In this document: piece after piece, positions 28,301 to 35,200 of the stretch
Numbering within the stretch: the stretch's first letter is position 1
How the letters are laid out: the number at the start of each line of letters is the position of its first letter
Source: Verrucomicrobiota bacterium
GTDB lineage: Bacteria > Verrucomicrobiota > Verrucomicrobiia > Opitutales > Opitutaceae
Length of the DNA: 64,000 nt
Assembly: GCA_023416735.1 (NCBI GenBank)
Contig: JAEZGX010000034.1
Span: forward strand, 1 to 64,000
Reading direction: 5' to 3'
Program-made: the position numbers and the translations under genes
The notes under the pieces: generated by a model
What the model saw: the letters and a program-made list of their open reading frames with translations, nothing else
The model's database searches: none
What the model was told of the DNA's origin: nothing

Positions 28301-28455
28301 TGGGGACTGCCGGGGATTTCGCGCTCGGTAAACACCTGCGCGATGGGCGCGCCGGAGTAGCGCGGCGGAACGGCTCCCGACAGCGCGCCGCAACTGGAGG
28401 CGGCAAGGAGAAGGAAAGAGAGCCAGCGGGGAATCACGCGAAGGACCGGCAGCAT
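25348..28455 (-). CDS. Propeller/Y_Y_Y sensor histidine kinase of the LytS (HisK_7TM-less) type
   Basis: I take the ATG at 28455 (MLPVLRVIPRWLSFLLLAAS, signal/lipoprotein-like leader with Cys), giving 1035 residues; the longer in-frame version adds 34 polar residues that overlap the receptor gene. Residues 40-660 are repeated beta-propeller-like blades (two-component-regulator propeller type). A Y_Y_Y-like beta-sandwich follows (about 680-755), then one membrane segment (about 762-785, SIYAIAGLAALAGIVGL), a coiled coil, the His-kinase motif LNPHFLFNSL (His near 845) and an HATPase (LLPLVENALKYG, GIGHENLRERL). It should sense a periplasmic signal and phosphorylate the regulator encoded 3 bp downstream. 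The preceding gene is a TonB receptor, suggesting the imported ligand or its product is the signal. Confidence 0.94.
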   Translation of the reverse strand: MLPVLRVIPRWLSFLLLAASSCGALSGAVPPRYSGAPIAQVFTEREIPGSPQTRSVLVHPNGLVYVGNTEGLVEYDGATWRVIEGTRGLIVHNVAASPSGRIWYSATGEFGWLTPDSSGTLVAHPLHRRLHPEDQAVGHVLRMLVHGENAYFVTQGPRSFVARANASGEVETLAIPIHERAINVFPHENAVHAITTAAAYRIDGTTLIPVPEAHVLAPLGVQSLWPRQDGGSWVVSAGGLRIWRGSDAPLVSSEVATLLDRDQVTCGTPLADGTFALGTGYHGLLIVDPASGQVLARYDDDGRLGAASSTIVALATDTAGGLWLSRFAGVTRIQAHSPAALHEHRDGGVPGRVQAFVFHEGRLHVASTHGVFVRDEESGRFDLLPDAVGDMWVLLSTEEGLIVGGPDLRLLRSDGSVEIIERERLLFRSALRLRRDPDRLVASTGPGMLRIYRRTGGRWEFESVVPGVRASLFPLIEDADGWLWATRNRLEVVRLDWRQGVRLDARLQSIGPAQGLSLPDPERARVWIFLLDGALEVSSWQGLWRHDPRGDRFTPETRIKGLDTSRWSRAFPLSDGAIWFAGTTVNDPAAMARRTGPGSWQLEPAAWSGLESIRPLEAIDDPAHGTLWLGYVGLASLQLGWNGERVPPPAVRLRSISVRPGQLLWGGAGPLPVQPEWPPANTVHFTFAAPHLQPNAHASAKTEYRTRLLGLAREWSEWSSSTHRDFHLLPAGTFTLQLQARDGTGRVGPEATFSFVVLPPWWQTWWARSIYAIAGLAALAGIVGLRTRTLRARAARLQSIVAERTEALSRQNDELARLHKLELDEKITAKLVAEKSRLETLRYQLNPHFLFNSLTSIRSQIPPGLVRARDSIDRLADFCRKTLRDDDDERVTLGDEFAMLQSYLDIERFRLGELLTVSIELDLTAAPVLIPRLLLLPLVENALKYGAATSADRVELRISARRESEGLLIEVANTGRWIEEPATRQVPSFGIGHENLRERLNRYFPNGHEFTHHASDGWVRVVLRLQRSALIRHRN

Positions 28456-28498
28456 GGAAGCGGGAGCGGCGCGCTCAAGCGCGGGGTGGAGCCAGTCG

Positions 28499-31435
28499 TC
28501 AAAGTCGCATGTCGAGCCGCACATACCACAGCCGGCCGATGGGATCGTAAGCGGCAACGTCAGTGCGATTGTCGTCGAACGCCTGCGGCGCGAGGGGAGG
28601 CGGGCGATTGGCGAGATTGTTGACGCCCGCGGTGAATTTCGCGCCGGCGAGCCAGCGTCGCAGGAAGTCCGCGCCGGAGTTTCCGTCCAAGGTATAACCT
28701 ACCGCCACATCGAACGCCGAGAAACTGGCCACGGGGATGCGATGGCGCACGCCCGCGGCCTCGGCGTGGGCGAACGTCTGGCCGCCTGTCGCCAGATCGA
28801 CCACGGCGGACACATAGGTGTGGCCGAGCGTCATTTCCCAGGCGCGATGCCGCCAGGTGGCGGTGCTGTAAAAGCGACGACCCGGGATGGTGCCGACGGA
28901 GCCCGCGCCACCGCGCGTCGCTGCGCGGGCGTATTCGAAATAGGGCTCCAGCGGCGTGCTTTGGAACTCGTAGTCGAGAAAAAAGCTGCCGGTCGTGCGG
29001 AAGTCCCATGCGCCGAACGATACGTCCGGCAACCGATAGGCGGCGTGCACGTCGAGCGCGCGAACGCGCTGGCCGGCGATATTGCGCTGGGCGTCGACGA
29101 CGAAGATGGCGTTGGCGGCGTTGCGACGCGTCACGAGCCAGTCGCGCAGTTCACCCGGCGCGCGGATCGGCGCGGCGCCCGCCCGGCCGGGGAAGTCGAA
29201 AAACGCGACCTGATTTGCGAAAGGAGAAGCGGCGCCGCGGGCGTCCACATCCTGCAGGATCGCCGCCACGCCGAGTGAACCGGCGAGGTCGACCTGGTGG
29301 ACGGAAACGAAATCGATTCCGACGGTGAAACCTTCGAGCGCTCGCGGCGCCCAATGGGCGCCGAACGATCGGCTGTGCGCGCGCGATGGGCGTAGAGCGG
29401 GATTCGAGCCGGTGAGTTGCAGGGCTTGTCCTGGAACACCGAATACGCCCTGGATCACATTCGTGGTCGTGAAGTTTTGGGTGACGGGGCCGTAGAGCGA
29501 GAAGAGCGTGGGCGCTTGGAACGACTCACCGTAACTCGCCCGCAGCGTGAGCTGCTTGTCGTGCGGTTGCCAGCGCAGCCCGTATTTGGGTGCGTGTGAG
29601 TCGCCGGCGTCGCTGTAGTCTTCGAGCCGCCAGGCGATATCGACGTCGAGCGCGTGCAGACCGGGAAGCGTCGTATTCTCGCCGGCGAGAGGCGCGCGAA
29701 GTTCCGCATAGGCTGAATGGATGCGACGGTCGCGCGCGAACGGATCGAGCAAAGGCGCGCCGCTCCAGCGGCGCGCGGTCGGGCCGGTGAGGCGGGAATT
29801 TTCGTCGGGTTGGCCGGACAATGCTTCGCGCCGCATATCGGTGCCGACGGCGAACCGCACCTTGCCGGATGGAAGCCGTGCGGCGACGCCGGTGAGCGTG
29901 GCATTCGCCTGCTCGAGCGTGGCGGCGAATTTGCCGTAGACGGTGCCGAGCAGGTTTTCGAGTGACGCGGGATCAACGGCCGCGGGGCGGGCGAAAGGAT
30001 CGAGCGCCGGTTGGAGGACGAAGGTGTCGTGTTCTTCGGAAAAGCCGGTGATCACGCGGCTGAAGGAGCCGCCGGGCGTCGGTTTGCCTTGCGCATCGAA
30101 TCCGCCGGCGATCGCGCGCGAGAGATTCGGGGCGTAGAACACGTTGTGGATGCGCTGCTGCGTGGTGCTACGGCTGCGCGTGTAGGCAGTTTCCCAGTTC
30201 CAGTCTTTGTTGAGGCGACCGCGGAAGCCGAACGTGCCGCGCGCGAGTCGGTTGTCGTGGTTGAATGTGCGTGGAGCGGGCAGGTAGCGGAATGCGACTT
30301 GGGGGACTTCGACGGTGAGCGGATTATACGGCGCGCCGGCCGGCACGGTAACCAGTGGCGAGAAAGGGCCCGCGGCGAGTTGTGAGACGGTGGTGTTGCG
30401 CGAGCCGAGCACGTCGCCGAACAACTCGAGTTTCTGGCCGAGCAGCTTGGCGGTGAAGCTGGCGTAACCGGAACGGCTTTCGCGACCGAGCAGGATTGTA
30501 ACGTAAGGGGCGGCGTCGAACGTGGCGGCGACCTCGGTGGCGTTGGCGGCGGTATAGGTGCCATCCGCGACGAGCGCGGCGAGGTGGGTGGCGACGGCGG
30601 CGGAGCCGGTCGGATGGCGTTCGCGTGGCGAGTTGAGGGCCGGAGCCAGAAGATACGAAGGAAACGCGGAGCCTTGCCCGATCGCGCCGGAGAGGGACGG
30701 GAATGTGCCGAAGAACGGACGGCTGAAGCCGCGGTAGGCTTGAAACAACGGGTCCGTTTTCGACCAGCTGGCGGAGGCGGTCACGTTGACGCGTTCGTTG
30801 CCTGAGCCCGCCGTCACGTGCGCCGAGCGCTCGGAGTAGTGGCCGTCGTTGCTTGAATACGCGTAGCGCGCGCCGGCTTCGGCTCCGTGGAAGTCGGATC
30901 GCAGGATAAAGTTGACGACGCCGCCAATGGCGTCGGCGCCGTAGAGCGCGGAGGCGCCGTCGCCGAGGACTTCGACGCGCTCGATCGCGGCGAGGGGGAT
31001 TTGGCTGACGTCGACGAAATTACGCCCGGTGAAACCGCGGGCGCCGATGCCGCTGTCGGAAACGCGGCGACCGTTGACGAGCACGAGCGTGCTGAGATTG
31101 CGCAGCGCGATCTGCGAACCGCCGGCGGTGGTGGCCGCGTTGCTGTTGGCGGCGGAGGTGCCGAGGTTGTTGCTGCCGGCGAAAGTCGGCAGGTGTTTGC
31201 GCAGAGCGTCGAGCAGATCGGGGCCGAGTCCGGTCCGAGAAAGGTCGTCGCGGGTGAGAAGGGTGAGTTGAGACGAGGCGGGACCAACGAAGCTGGGCAG
31301 GTGTGTGCCGGTGACGTTCAGGCGATCCAGTTGCACCGACACGTCGGTTTCCCCGGGGTCGGCGGCTCGTGCGGGCAGGGTCCAGCATAGGAGCGTGACG
31401 GCGAGGCACGGGTGAAGGCGAAGCGGCGGACGCAC
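28499..31435 (-). CDS. TonB-dependent outer-membrane receptor
   Basis: I choose the GTG at 31435, which gives 978 residues beginning with VRPPLRLHPCLAVTLLCW, a signal peptide cleaved after ARA. The longer frame up to 31567 also opens with GTG and would overlap the divergent gene. The plug domain is clear (LDRLNVTGTHLP, LRNLSTLVLVNGRRV, IERVEVLGDGASALYGADAIGGVVNFIL), followed by a beta-barrel with alternating aromatic strands to the C-terminus. It imports a large ligand across the outer membrane using TonB energy. It heads the receptor-kinase-regulator operon (44 bp to the kinase start). The ligand is not evident; no SusD-like partner is present. Confidence 0.94.
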   Translation of the reverse strand: MRPPLRLHPCLAVTLLCWTLPARAADPGETDVSVQLDRLNVTGTHLPSFVGPASSQLTLLTRDDLSRTGLGPDLLDALRKHLPTFAGSNNLGTSAANSNAATTAGGSQIALRNLSTLVLVNGRRVSDSGIGARGFTGRNFVDVSQIPLAAIERVEVLGDGASALYGADAIGGVVNFILRSDFHGAEAGARYAYSSNDGHYSERSAHVTAGSGNERVNVTASASWSKTDPLFQAYRGFSRPFFGTFPSLSGAIGQGSAFPSYLLAPALNSPRERHPTGSAAVATHLAALVADGTYTAANATEVAATFDAAPYVTILLGRESRSGYASFTAKLLGQKLELFGDVLGSRNTTVSQLAAGPFSPLVTVPAGAPYNPLTVEVPQVAFRYLPAPRTFNHDNRLARGTFGFRGRLNKDWNWETAYTRSRSTTQQRIHNVFYAPNLSRAIAGGFDAQGKPTPGGSFSRVITGFSEEHDTFVLQPALDPFARPAAVDPASLENLLGTVYGKFAATLEQANATLTGVAARLPSGKVRFAVGTDMRREALSGQPDENSRLTGPTARRWSGAPLLDPFARDRRIHSAYAELRAPLAGENTTLPGLHALDVDIAWRLEDYSDAGDSHAPKYGLRWQPHDKQLTLRASYGESFQAPTLFSLYGPVTQNFTTTNVIQGVFGVPGQALQLTGSNPALRPSRAHSRSFGAHWAPRALEGFTVGIDFVSVHQVDLAGSLGVAAILQDVDARGAASPFANQVAFFDFPGRAGAAPIRAPGELRDWLVTRRNAANAIFVVDAQRNIAGQRVRALDVHAAYRLPDVSFGAWDFRTTGSFFLDYEFQSTPLEPYFEYARAATRGGAGSVGTIPGRRFYSTATWRHRAWEMTLGHTYVSAVVDLATGGQTFAHAEAAGVRHRIPVASFSAFDVAVGYTLDGNSGADFLRRWLAGAKFTAGVNNLANRPPPLAPQAFDDNRTDVAAYDPIGRLWYVRLDMRL

Positions 31436-31551
31436 GGATCGGTAAGCTGGGGAGAGAAGGGAAGTGTCTAAGGAGAGCAATGGTCGCGTTGAAGCAGTGG
31501 AGAGAAGCAGTGTTCTTGCCGCGGACCGACGGACACCTTGTGCTCGCGCGA

Positions 31552-32448
31552 ATGCAGGCACCGACACTTCTGGTTTTGGCGGCGGGGATGGGCTCGCGTT
31601 ATGGCGGGTTGAAGCAGATCGATCCGGTGGGGCCGTCGGGCGAGACGGTGTTGGATTATGCGGTGTTCGATGCGCTGCGGGCGGGATTTGGACGGGTCGT
31701 GTTTGTGATTCGGAAAGAGTTTGAAGCGGTGTTCCGCGAGCAGATTGGAGCGAAGTATGCGGGGCGAATTGACGTGGCGTATGTGTTTCAGGCGGTGGAG
31801 GCGCTGCCGAGTGGGTTCACGGCGCCGGCCGGGCGGGAGAAGCCGTGGGGCACGGGGCATGCGGTGTGGTGTGCGCGCGAGGCGGTGCCGGGGGCGTTCG
31901 CGGTGATCAACGCGGACGATTTTTACGGGGCGGATTCGTTTCGGCGGCTGGGAGTGTTTTTGCGCGAGAAAGCGGAGACGACGGACGGGGGCGGAAAGGC
32001 GGAGTTTGCGATCGTGGGGTTTCGGCTGGACCGGACCTTGTCGGAGCACGGGGCGGTATCGCGCGGCGTGTGCGCGGTGGGAGCGGACGGACGGCTGGCG
32101 TCGATCGTGGAGCGGACGGGAATCGAGCCGGGGCAGGTGGGGGCGGGGCGGGAATTTTCGGGGGAAGAGATTGTTTCGATGAACTGTTGGGGATTTGGGC
32201 GGGAGGTGTTTGCCGGATTGGAGGTGCAGTTGCGGGAGTTTTTGGAGGCGAGAGCGAGTGAGCCGAAAGCGGAGTTTTATTTGCCGGCGGCGGTGTCGAC
32301 GATGATCGCGCGCGGCGAGGCGGAGGTGGAGGTGCTGCCGACGGGAAGCGCGTGGTTTGGGGTGACGTATCGCGAGGATAAACCGCGGGTGGTTGCGGCG
32401 ATTGCGGAGCTGGTGCGACGCGGGGAGTATCCGGCGCGATTGTTTTGA
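31552..32448 (+). CDS. Sugar-phosphate nucleotidyltransferase family protein
   Basis: From the ATG at 31552 this has 298 residues, starting just before the nucleotide-binding loop LAAGMGSRYGGLKQ. An alternative ATG at 31480 has an AAGGAG four bases upstream and would add 24 residues; I cannot decide between them. Metal-binding INADDFYG (about residue 120) and GTGHAVW fit the NTP_transferase fold, which makes NDP-sugars from a sugar phosphate and an NTP. The sugar is not predictable. It is divergent from the TonB receptor gene. Confidence 0.88.
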   Translation: MQAPTLLVLAAGMGSRYGGLKQIDPVGPSGETVLDYAVFDALRAGFGRVVFVIRKEFEAVFREQIGAKYAGRIDVAYVFQAVEALPSGFTAPAGREKPWGTGHAVWCAREAVPGAFAVINADDFYGADSFRRLGVFLREKAETTDGGGKAEFAIVGFRLDRTLSEHGAVSRGVCAVGADGRLASIVERTGIEPGQVGAGREFSGEEIVSMNCWGFGREVFAGLEVQLREFLEARASEPKAEFYLPAAVSTMIARGEAEVEVLPTGSAWFGVTYREDKPRVVAAIAELVRRGEYPARLF

Positions 32449-32468
32449 GAGGAATGTGAATGTTGGTG

Positions 32469-32487
32469 AACCACGAATGGACACGAA
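32469..32487. repeat. Dispersed intergenic repeat, 'AACCACGAATGGACACGAA' type
   Basis: A single arm of the repeat family that recurs at 37269, 45781 and 45830-45906. It sits in the gap after the nucleotidyltransferase gene. Confidence 0.7.
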
Positions 32488-32591
32488 GGGGCACGATTTT
32501 TGGGGACGGCGGCGATGCGGATAAGTTGTGGGTAAAAAGCCTTTGCTTCGGCCGGTCGCGGCGGTGACGGTGCGGCCATGGCGGATCCAGC

Positions 32592-33524
32592 ATGCACGAC
32601 CTCTTCACGGGACAAATCACCCGCATCCGCGGGCGGCACCTTCCGGACGCGGAAGGACGCGCCGCTCTTCAACACGATCACGAGCGACGATTGGAAGCGC
32701 TCGCTCGCCTCGGCGCGGCAGCAGAAGAATGCGGTGTCGGCGCGGATTCGGACCGCGATCTCGTCCTCCTCGCGGAAGACGAAGTAAGTTTATTGGAGGG
32801 CGCCGGGGGAGAGTGGGCGACGCTGGGCGACGCGATTCGCGCGTGGCGGGCGCTGGTGCCGCTGCGTTCGCTGGATGTATTTGGATTTCTGGGACACGCG
32901 GAGAATCCGCTGGAGGAGCCGAATGCGCGGTTGCGGCGGATCGGCGGCGGGGTGGAAGCGTGGGCGTTTGCGGCGGAGGAAGACGGATCGGTGTATAAGT
33001 TTTATCTGCCGCGGGAGGAGAAGCGGATCGGAAGCGTGTTCGGGTTTGGGGTCGGCGAGGAGGCGGCGCTGCACGCGAATGCGGTGTTGGGGGACTATCG
33101 CGGATTATTGGAGAAGCTGCTGCTGATTCATCTGCTCGGCGGGATGGCCACGGAGGTGGTGGCGGTGACGCCGGAAGGGATTCTGGTGGCGAAACAGGCG
33201 TTGGGAGAGCCGTTGCCGCAGGGGGAGGACATGTCGCGGTCGTTGCCGGAAGGATTGATCGAAATTCCCTCGCGGTTTTTGCGGGCGAACCGGGATCACC
33301 CGCGGCTGTGGTTTCATCGCGACGAGCCGTGGCTGGTGGCGGATTTGCACGCGCGAAATTTTGTGCGGTGTGCGGACGGGGCGTTGCGGACGATCGATCT
33401 GGTGGCGGCGCCGTGGCCGCGGGAGATGACGCTGAGGAATGCGTTGATGCGCGAATGGCTGGAGCGGGTGCGCGAGGATCCGAAAGCGGGGGTGTTGCGG
33501 GTGTCGGCGGATGAGGAGTTGTGA
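32592..33524 (+). CDS. Hypothetical protein, possibly kinase-like
   Basis: This protein has 310 residues, without signal peptide or membrane segments. I do not recognise a named family with certainty. The C-terminal third reads LWFHRDEPWLVADLHARNFVRCADGALRTIDLV. This resembles the catalytic (D-L-H-x-x-N) and metal-binding (x-I-D) motifs of polyvalent or aminoglycoside-type kinases. The middle has EAWAFAAEEDGSVYKFYLP, which could be the beta-strand with the ATP-binding Lys. A small-molecule or protein kinase role is therefore inference. It follows the nucleotidyltransferase by 143 bp, which include a dispersed repeat. Confidence 0.75.
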   Translation: MHDLFTGQITRIRGRHLPDAEGRAALQHDHERRLEALARLGAAAEECGVGADSDRDLVLLAEDEVSLLEGAGGEWATLGDAIRAWRALVPLRSLDVFGFLGHAENPLEEPNARLRRIGGGVEAWAFAAEEDGSVYKFYLPREEKRIGSVFGFGVGEEAALHANAVLGDYRGLLEKLLLIHLLGGMATEVVAVTPEGILVAKQALGEPLPQGEDMSRSLPEGLIEIPSRFLRANRDHPRLWFHRDEPWLVADLHARNFVRCADGALRTIDLVAAPWPREMTLRNALMREWLERVREDPKAGVLRVSADEEL

Positions 33525-33602
33525 AACCGATTTGGACCACCGAGACGCAGAGGCACGGAGGAGGAAGCGCCTGCGAGCAGGCTCTTACAGGCCCGGGGGA
33601 AT

Positions 33603-33632
33603 AAAAAAGCCCGCTCGGGGAGGGAGCGGGCT
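33603..33632 (-). terminator. Rho-independent terminator of the peroxiredoxin gene
   Basis: On the minus strand a perfect 9-bp stem (33608-33616 with 33624-33632, AGCCCGCTC pairing with GAGCGGGCT; 7-nt loop) is followed by TTTTTT. It lies 26 bp beyond the stop codon at 33658. Confidence 0.92.
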
Positions 33633-33657
33633 CGAGGATGAGGTCTAAGCGGAGAGC

Positions 33658-34179
33658 TTAGCCCTTGGTTTTGGCGAGGAATTTCAGGACGTTGTCGGCC
33701 TGTTGGTCAGTGGCGCCTTCGTCGTGGTAAACGATTTTGCCCTTCCGATCGATCAGGTAGGCTTCGCGCTTGGCGCGGCCCTTGCCTTCCTGGCCGAAGG
33801 CATGGCGGACCTTGCTGTCGGTGTCGGCGAGAAGCGGGAAGGGGAAATTGTTGTGCTCCTTGAATTCCTTCTGCTTCGCGATGGAGTCGGTGCTGACGCC
33901 GACGACGGCGACGTCGTATTTGGCGAGATCGGCGGAAGAGTCGCGCAGCGAGCAGCCCTGGCTGGTGCAACCGCCGGTGAGCGCCATGGGGTAGAACCAG
34001 ACCAGCGTGTAATCATGTTTCGGATACAAAGCGCCGAGGTCGAGCGTGTCGCCGGAGTCGGTGGTGGCGCTGAGGGTGGGGGCGGGGGCGCCGACGGGCA
34101 GCGAGGCGGCGGAAGCGGCGGAGGCGAGCATGGAGGAAAGCAGCGCGAAGAGCGTGCGGAGGATCGAGCGGATGTTCAT
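33658..34179 (-). CDS. Exported peroxiredoxin of the BCP/PrxQ type
   Basis: This protein has 173 residues. A signal peptide (MNIRSILRTLFALLSSMLASAASA) precedes a thioredoxin-fold peroxidase. The motif FYPMALTGGCTSQGC fits PxxxTxxC, with the peroxidatic Cys in GGCT and the resolving Cys five residues on, as in atypical two-Cys PrxQ. It reduces hydroperoxides with thiol donors, here presumably in the periplasm, whereas most BCP proteins are cytoplasmic. It is a single-gene unit with its own terminator, between oppositely oriented neighbours. Confidence 0.95.
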   Translation of the reverse strand: MNIRSILRTLFALLSSMLASAASAASLPVGAPAPTLSATTDSGDTLDLGALYPKHDYTLVWFYPMALTGGCTSQGCSLRDSSADLAKYDVAVVGVSTDSIAKQKEFKEHNNFPFPLLADTDSKVRHAFGQEGKGRAKREAYLIDRKGKIVYHDEGATDQQADNVLKFLAKTKG

Positions 34180-34371
34180 GGCGGGGAGATTCCAACGAAT
34201 CGTGGGAGGTTTGTGGACGTGGGGGCCTGACGCGGGGAAATGAAAAAGTTTCGCAGGAAAGATGCGCGGACGAGGGTTTTAAGCGAGGAACTTTTGGGAA
34301 AGGAGCGGTCATACCCACCCCGCTTGCGGCGAAGCGATTCGTCGGAGGCGGGACCAAAAAACCAAACGAAC

Positions 34372-35028
34372 ATGAACAAGAAAACTACCTTGAAAACGTT
34401 GGTGGCGACGATCGCGGCACTCGGGCTGGGCAGCGCGGCTTGGGCGCAGAATCCGGACTTTGCGCCGGCGAACCCGGCGAATGCCGGCAGGCCCGCGGGA
34501 TTGCTGGGGTCGCCGTATACACAAGTCGAATACAACTACATCGACCTCGACGGCTATGGGCCGAGCCATGCGGATGGGTTTGGCGTGACGTTGAACCAGC
34601 CGTTCTGGCCGAACCTCGATTATCACATCAGCTATGATTACGCGTCGGCGAAATTCATGGGCTCGCGGCTGCGCGTGCATGATGCCGAATTCGGGCTGAC
34701 GATGCACACGCAGTATGCGTGGGGGAAACCCTTCGTGACAGCGGGCGCGGGGTGGCAGTGGCAGAAAGCGGGCGGGTTCAGCGACGACTCGTTTGCGTTT
34801 CGCGTGGGCACCGGCGTGGAGTTTCAAGTCGCGCCGGCGGTGGCTTTGACGCCCTTTGTGAACTACGTGCGCGCGACGAGCTTCGATGCGAACGAGTATG
34901 AGCTCGGCGTGAAGGCGACGTATCGCTTCAACGACTCGTGGAGCGCGACGGCGCGGGCGCAGTATGAGGCGGTGGAAGATTCGCCGGACTCGCAGGAGTT
35001 CTCGCTCGGGGTGAATTATCACTTCTGA
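34372..35028 (+). CDS. Small outer-membrane beta-barrel protein
   Basis: From the ATG at 34372 this has 218 residues: signal peptide MNKKTTLKTLVATIAALGL with cleavage after AWA, then alternating amphipathic strands (TQVEYNYIDL, WPNLDYHISYDYA, PFVNYVRATSF, ATYRFNDSWSATARAQYE) and a terminal strand ending in FSLGVNYHF with a C-terminal Phe, the usual BAM recognition residue. A start 132 bp upstream would put 44 charged residues before the signal and is rejected. It fits the OmpA-like/porin-family barrel group; no specific function can be assigned. Confidence 0.9.
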   Translation: MNKKTTLKTLVATIAALGLGSAAWAQNPDFAPANPANAGRPAGLLGSPYTQVEYNYIDLDGYGPSHADGFGVTLNQPFWPNLDYHISYDYASAKFMGSRLRVHDAEFGLTMHTQYAWGKPFVTAGAGWQWQKAGGFSDDSFAFRVGTGVEFQVAPAVALTPFVNYVRATSFDANEYELGVKATYRFNDSWSATARAQYEAVEDSPDSQEFSLGVNYHF

Positions 35029-35045
35029 GAACGTCGGCGTCACGT

Positions 35046-35067
35046 GGCGGGGTCGGGAAACCCCGCC
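35046..35067. repeat. GC-rich hairpin repeat after the beta-barrel gene
   Basis: The stem GGCGGGGT / ACCCCGCC (8 bp, 6-nt loop) is 18 bp after the stop codon. A related sequence with GCGGGCGGGAGACCCCGCCC occurs near 51857, so this is a dispersed element that may also act as a weak terminator. Confidence 0.55.
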
Positions 35068-35200
35068 CTACATTTTGGGGAGAGGCGGACTGTCCGAGGG
35101 TAGGTGTGATCGGTGAGGCTGGCGTTGTAAACGGAGGGGCGCAGAGTGGTGCGTTGTCGTGCTAGGCACGATCTGAGTTTCAGCTTACCCTTCCCCTCCC

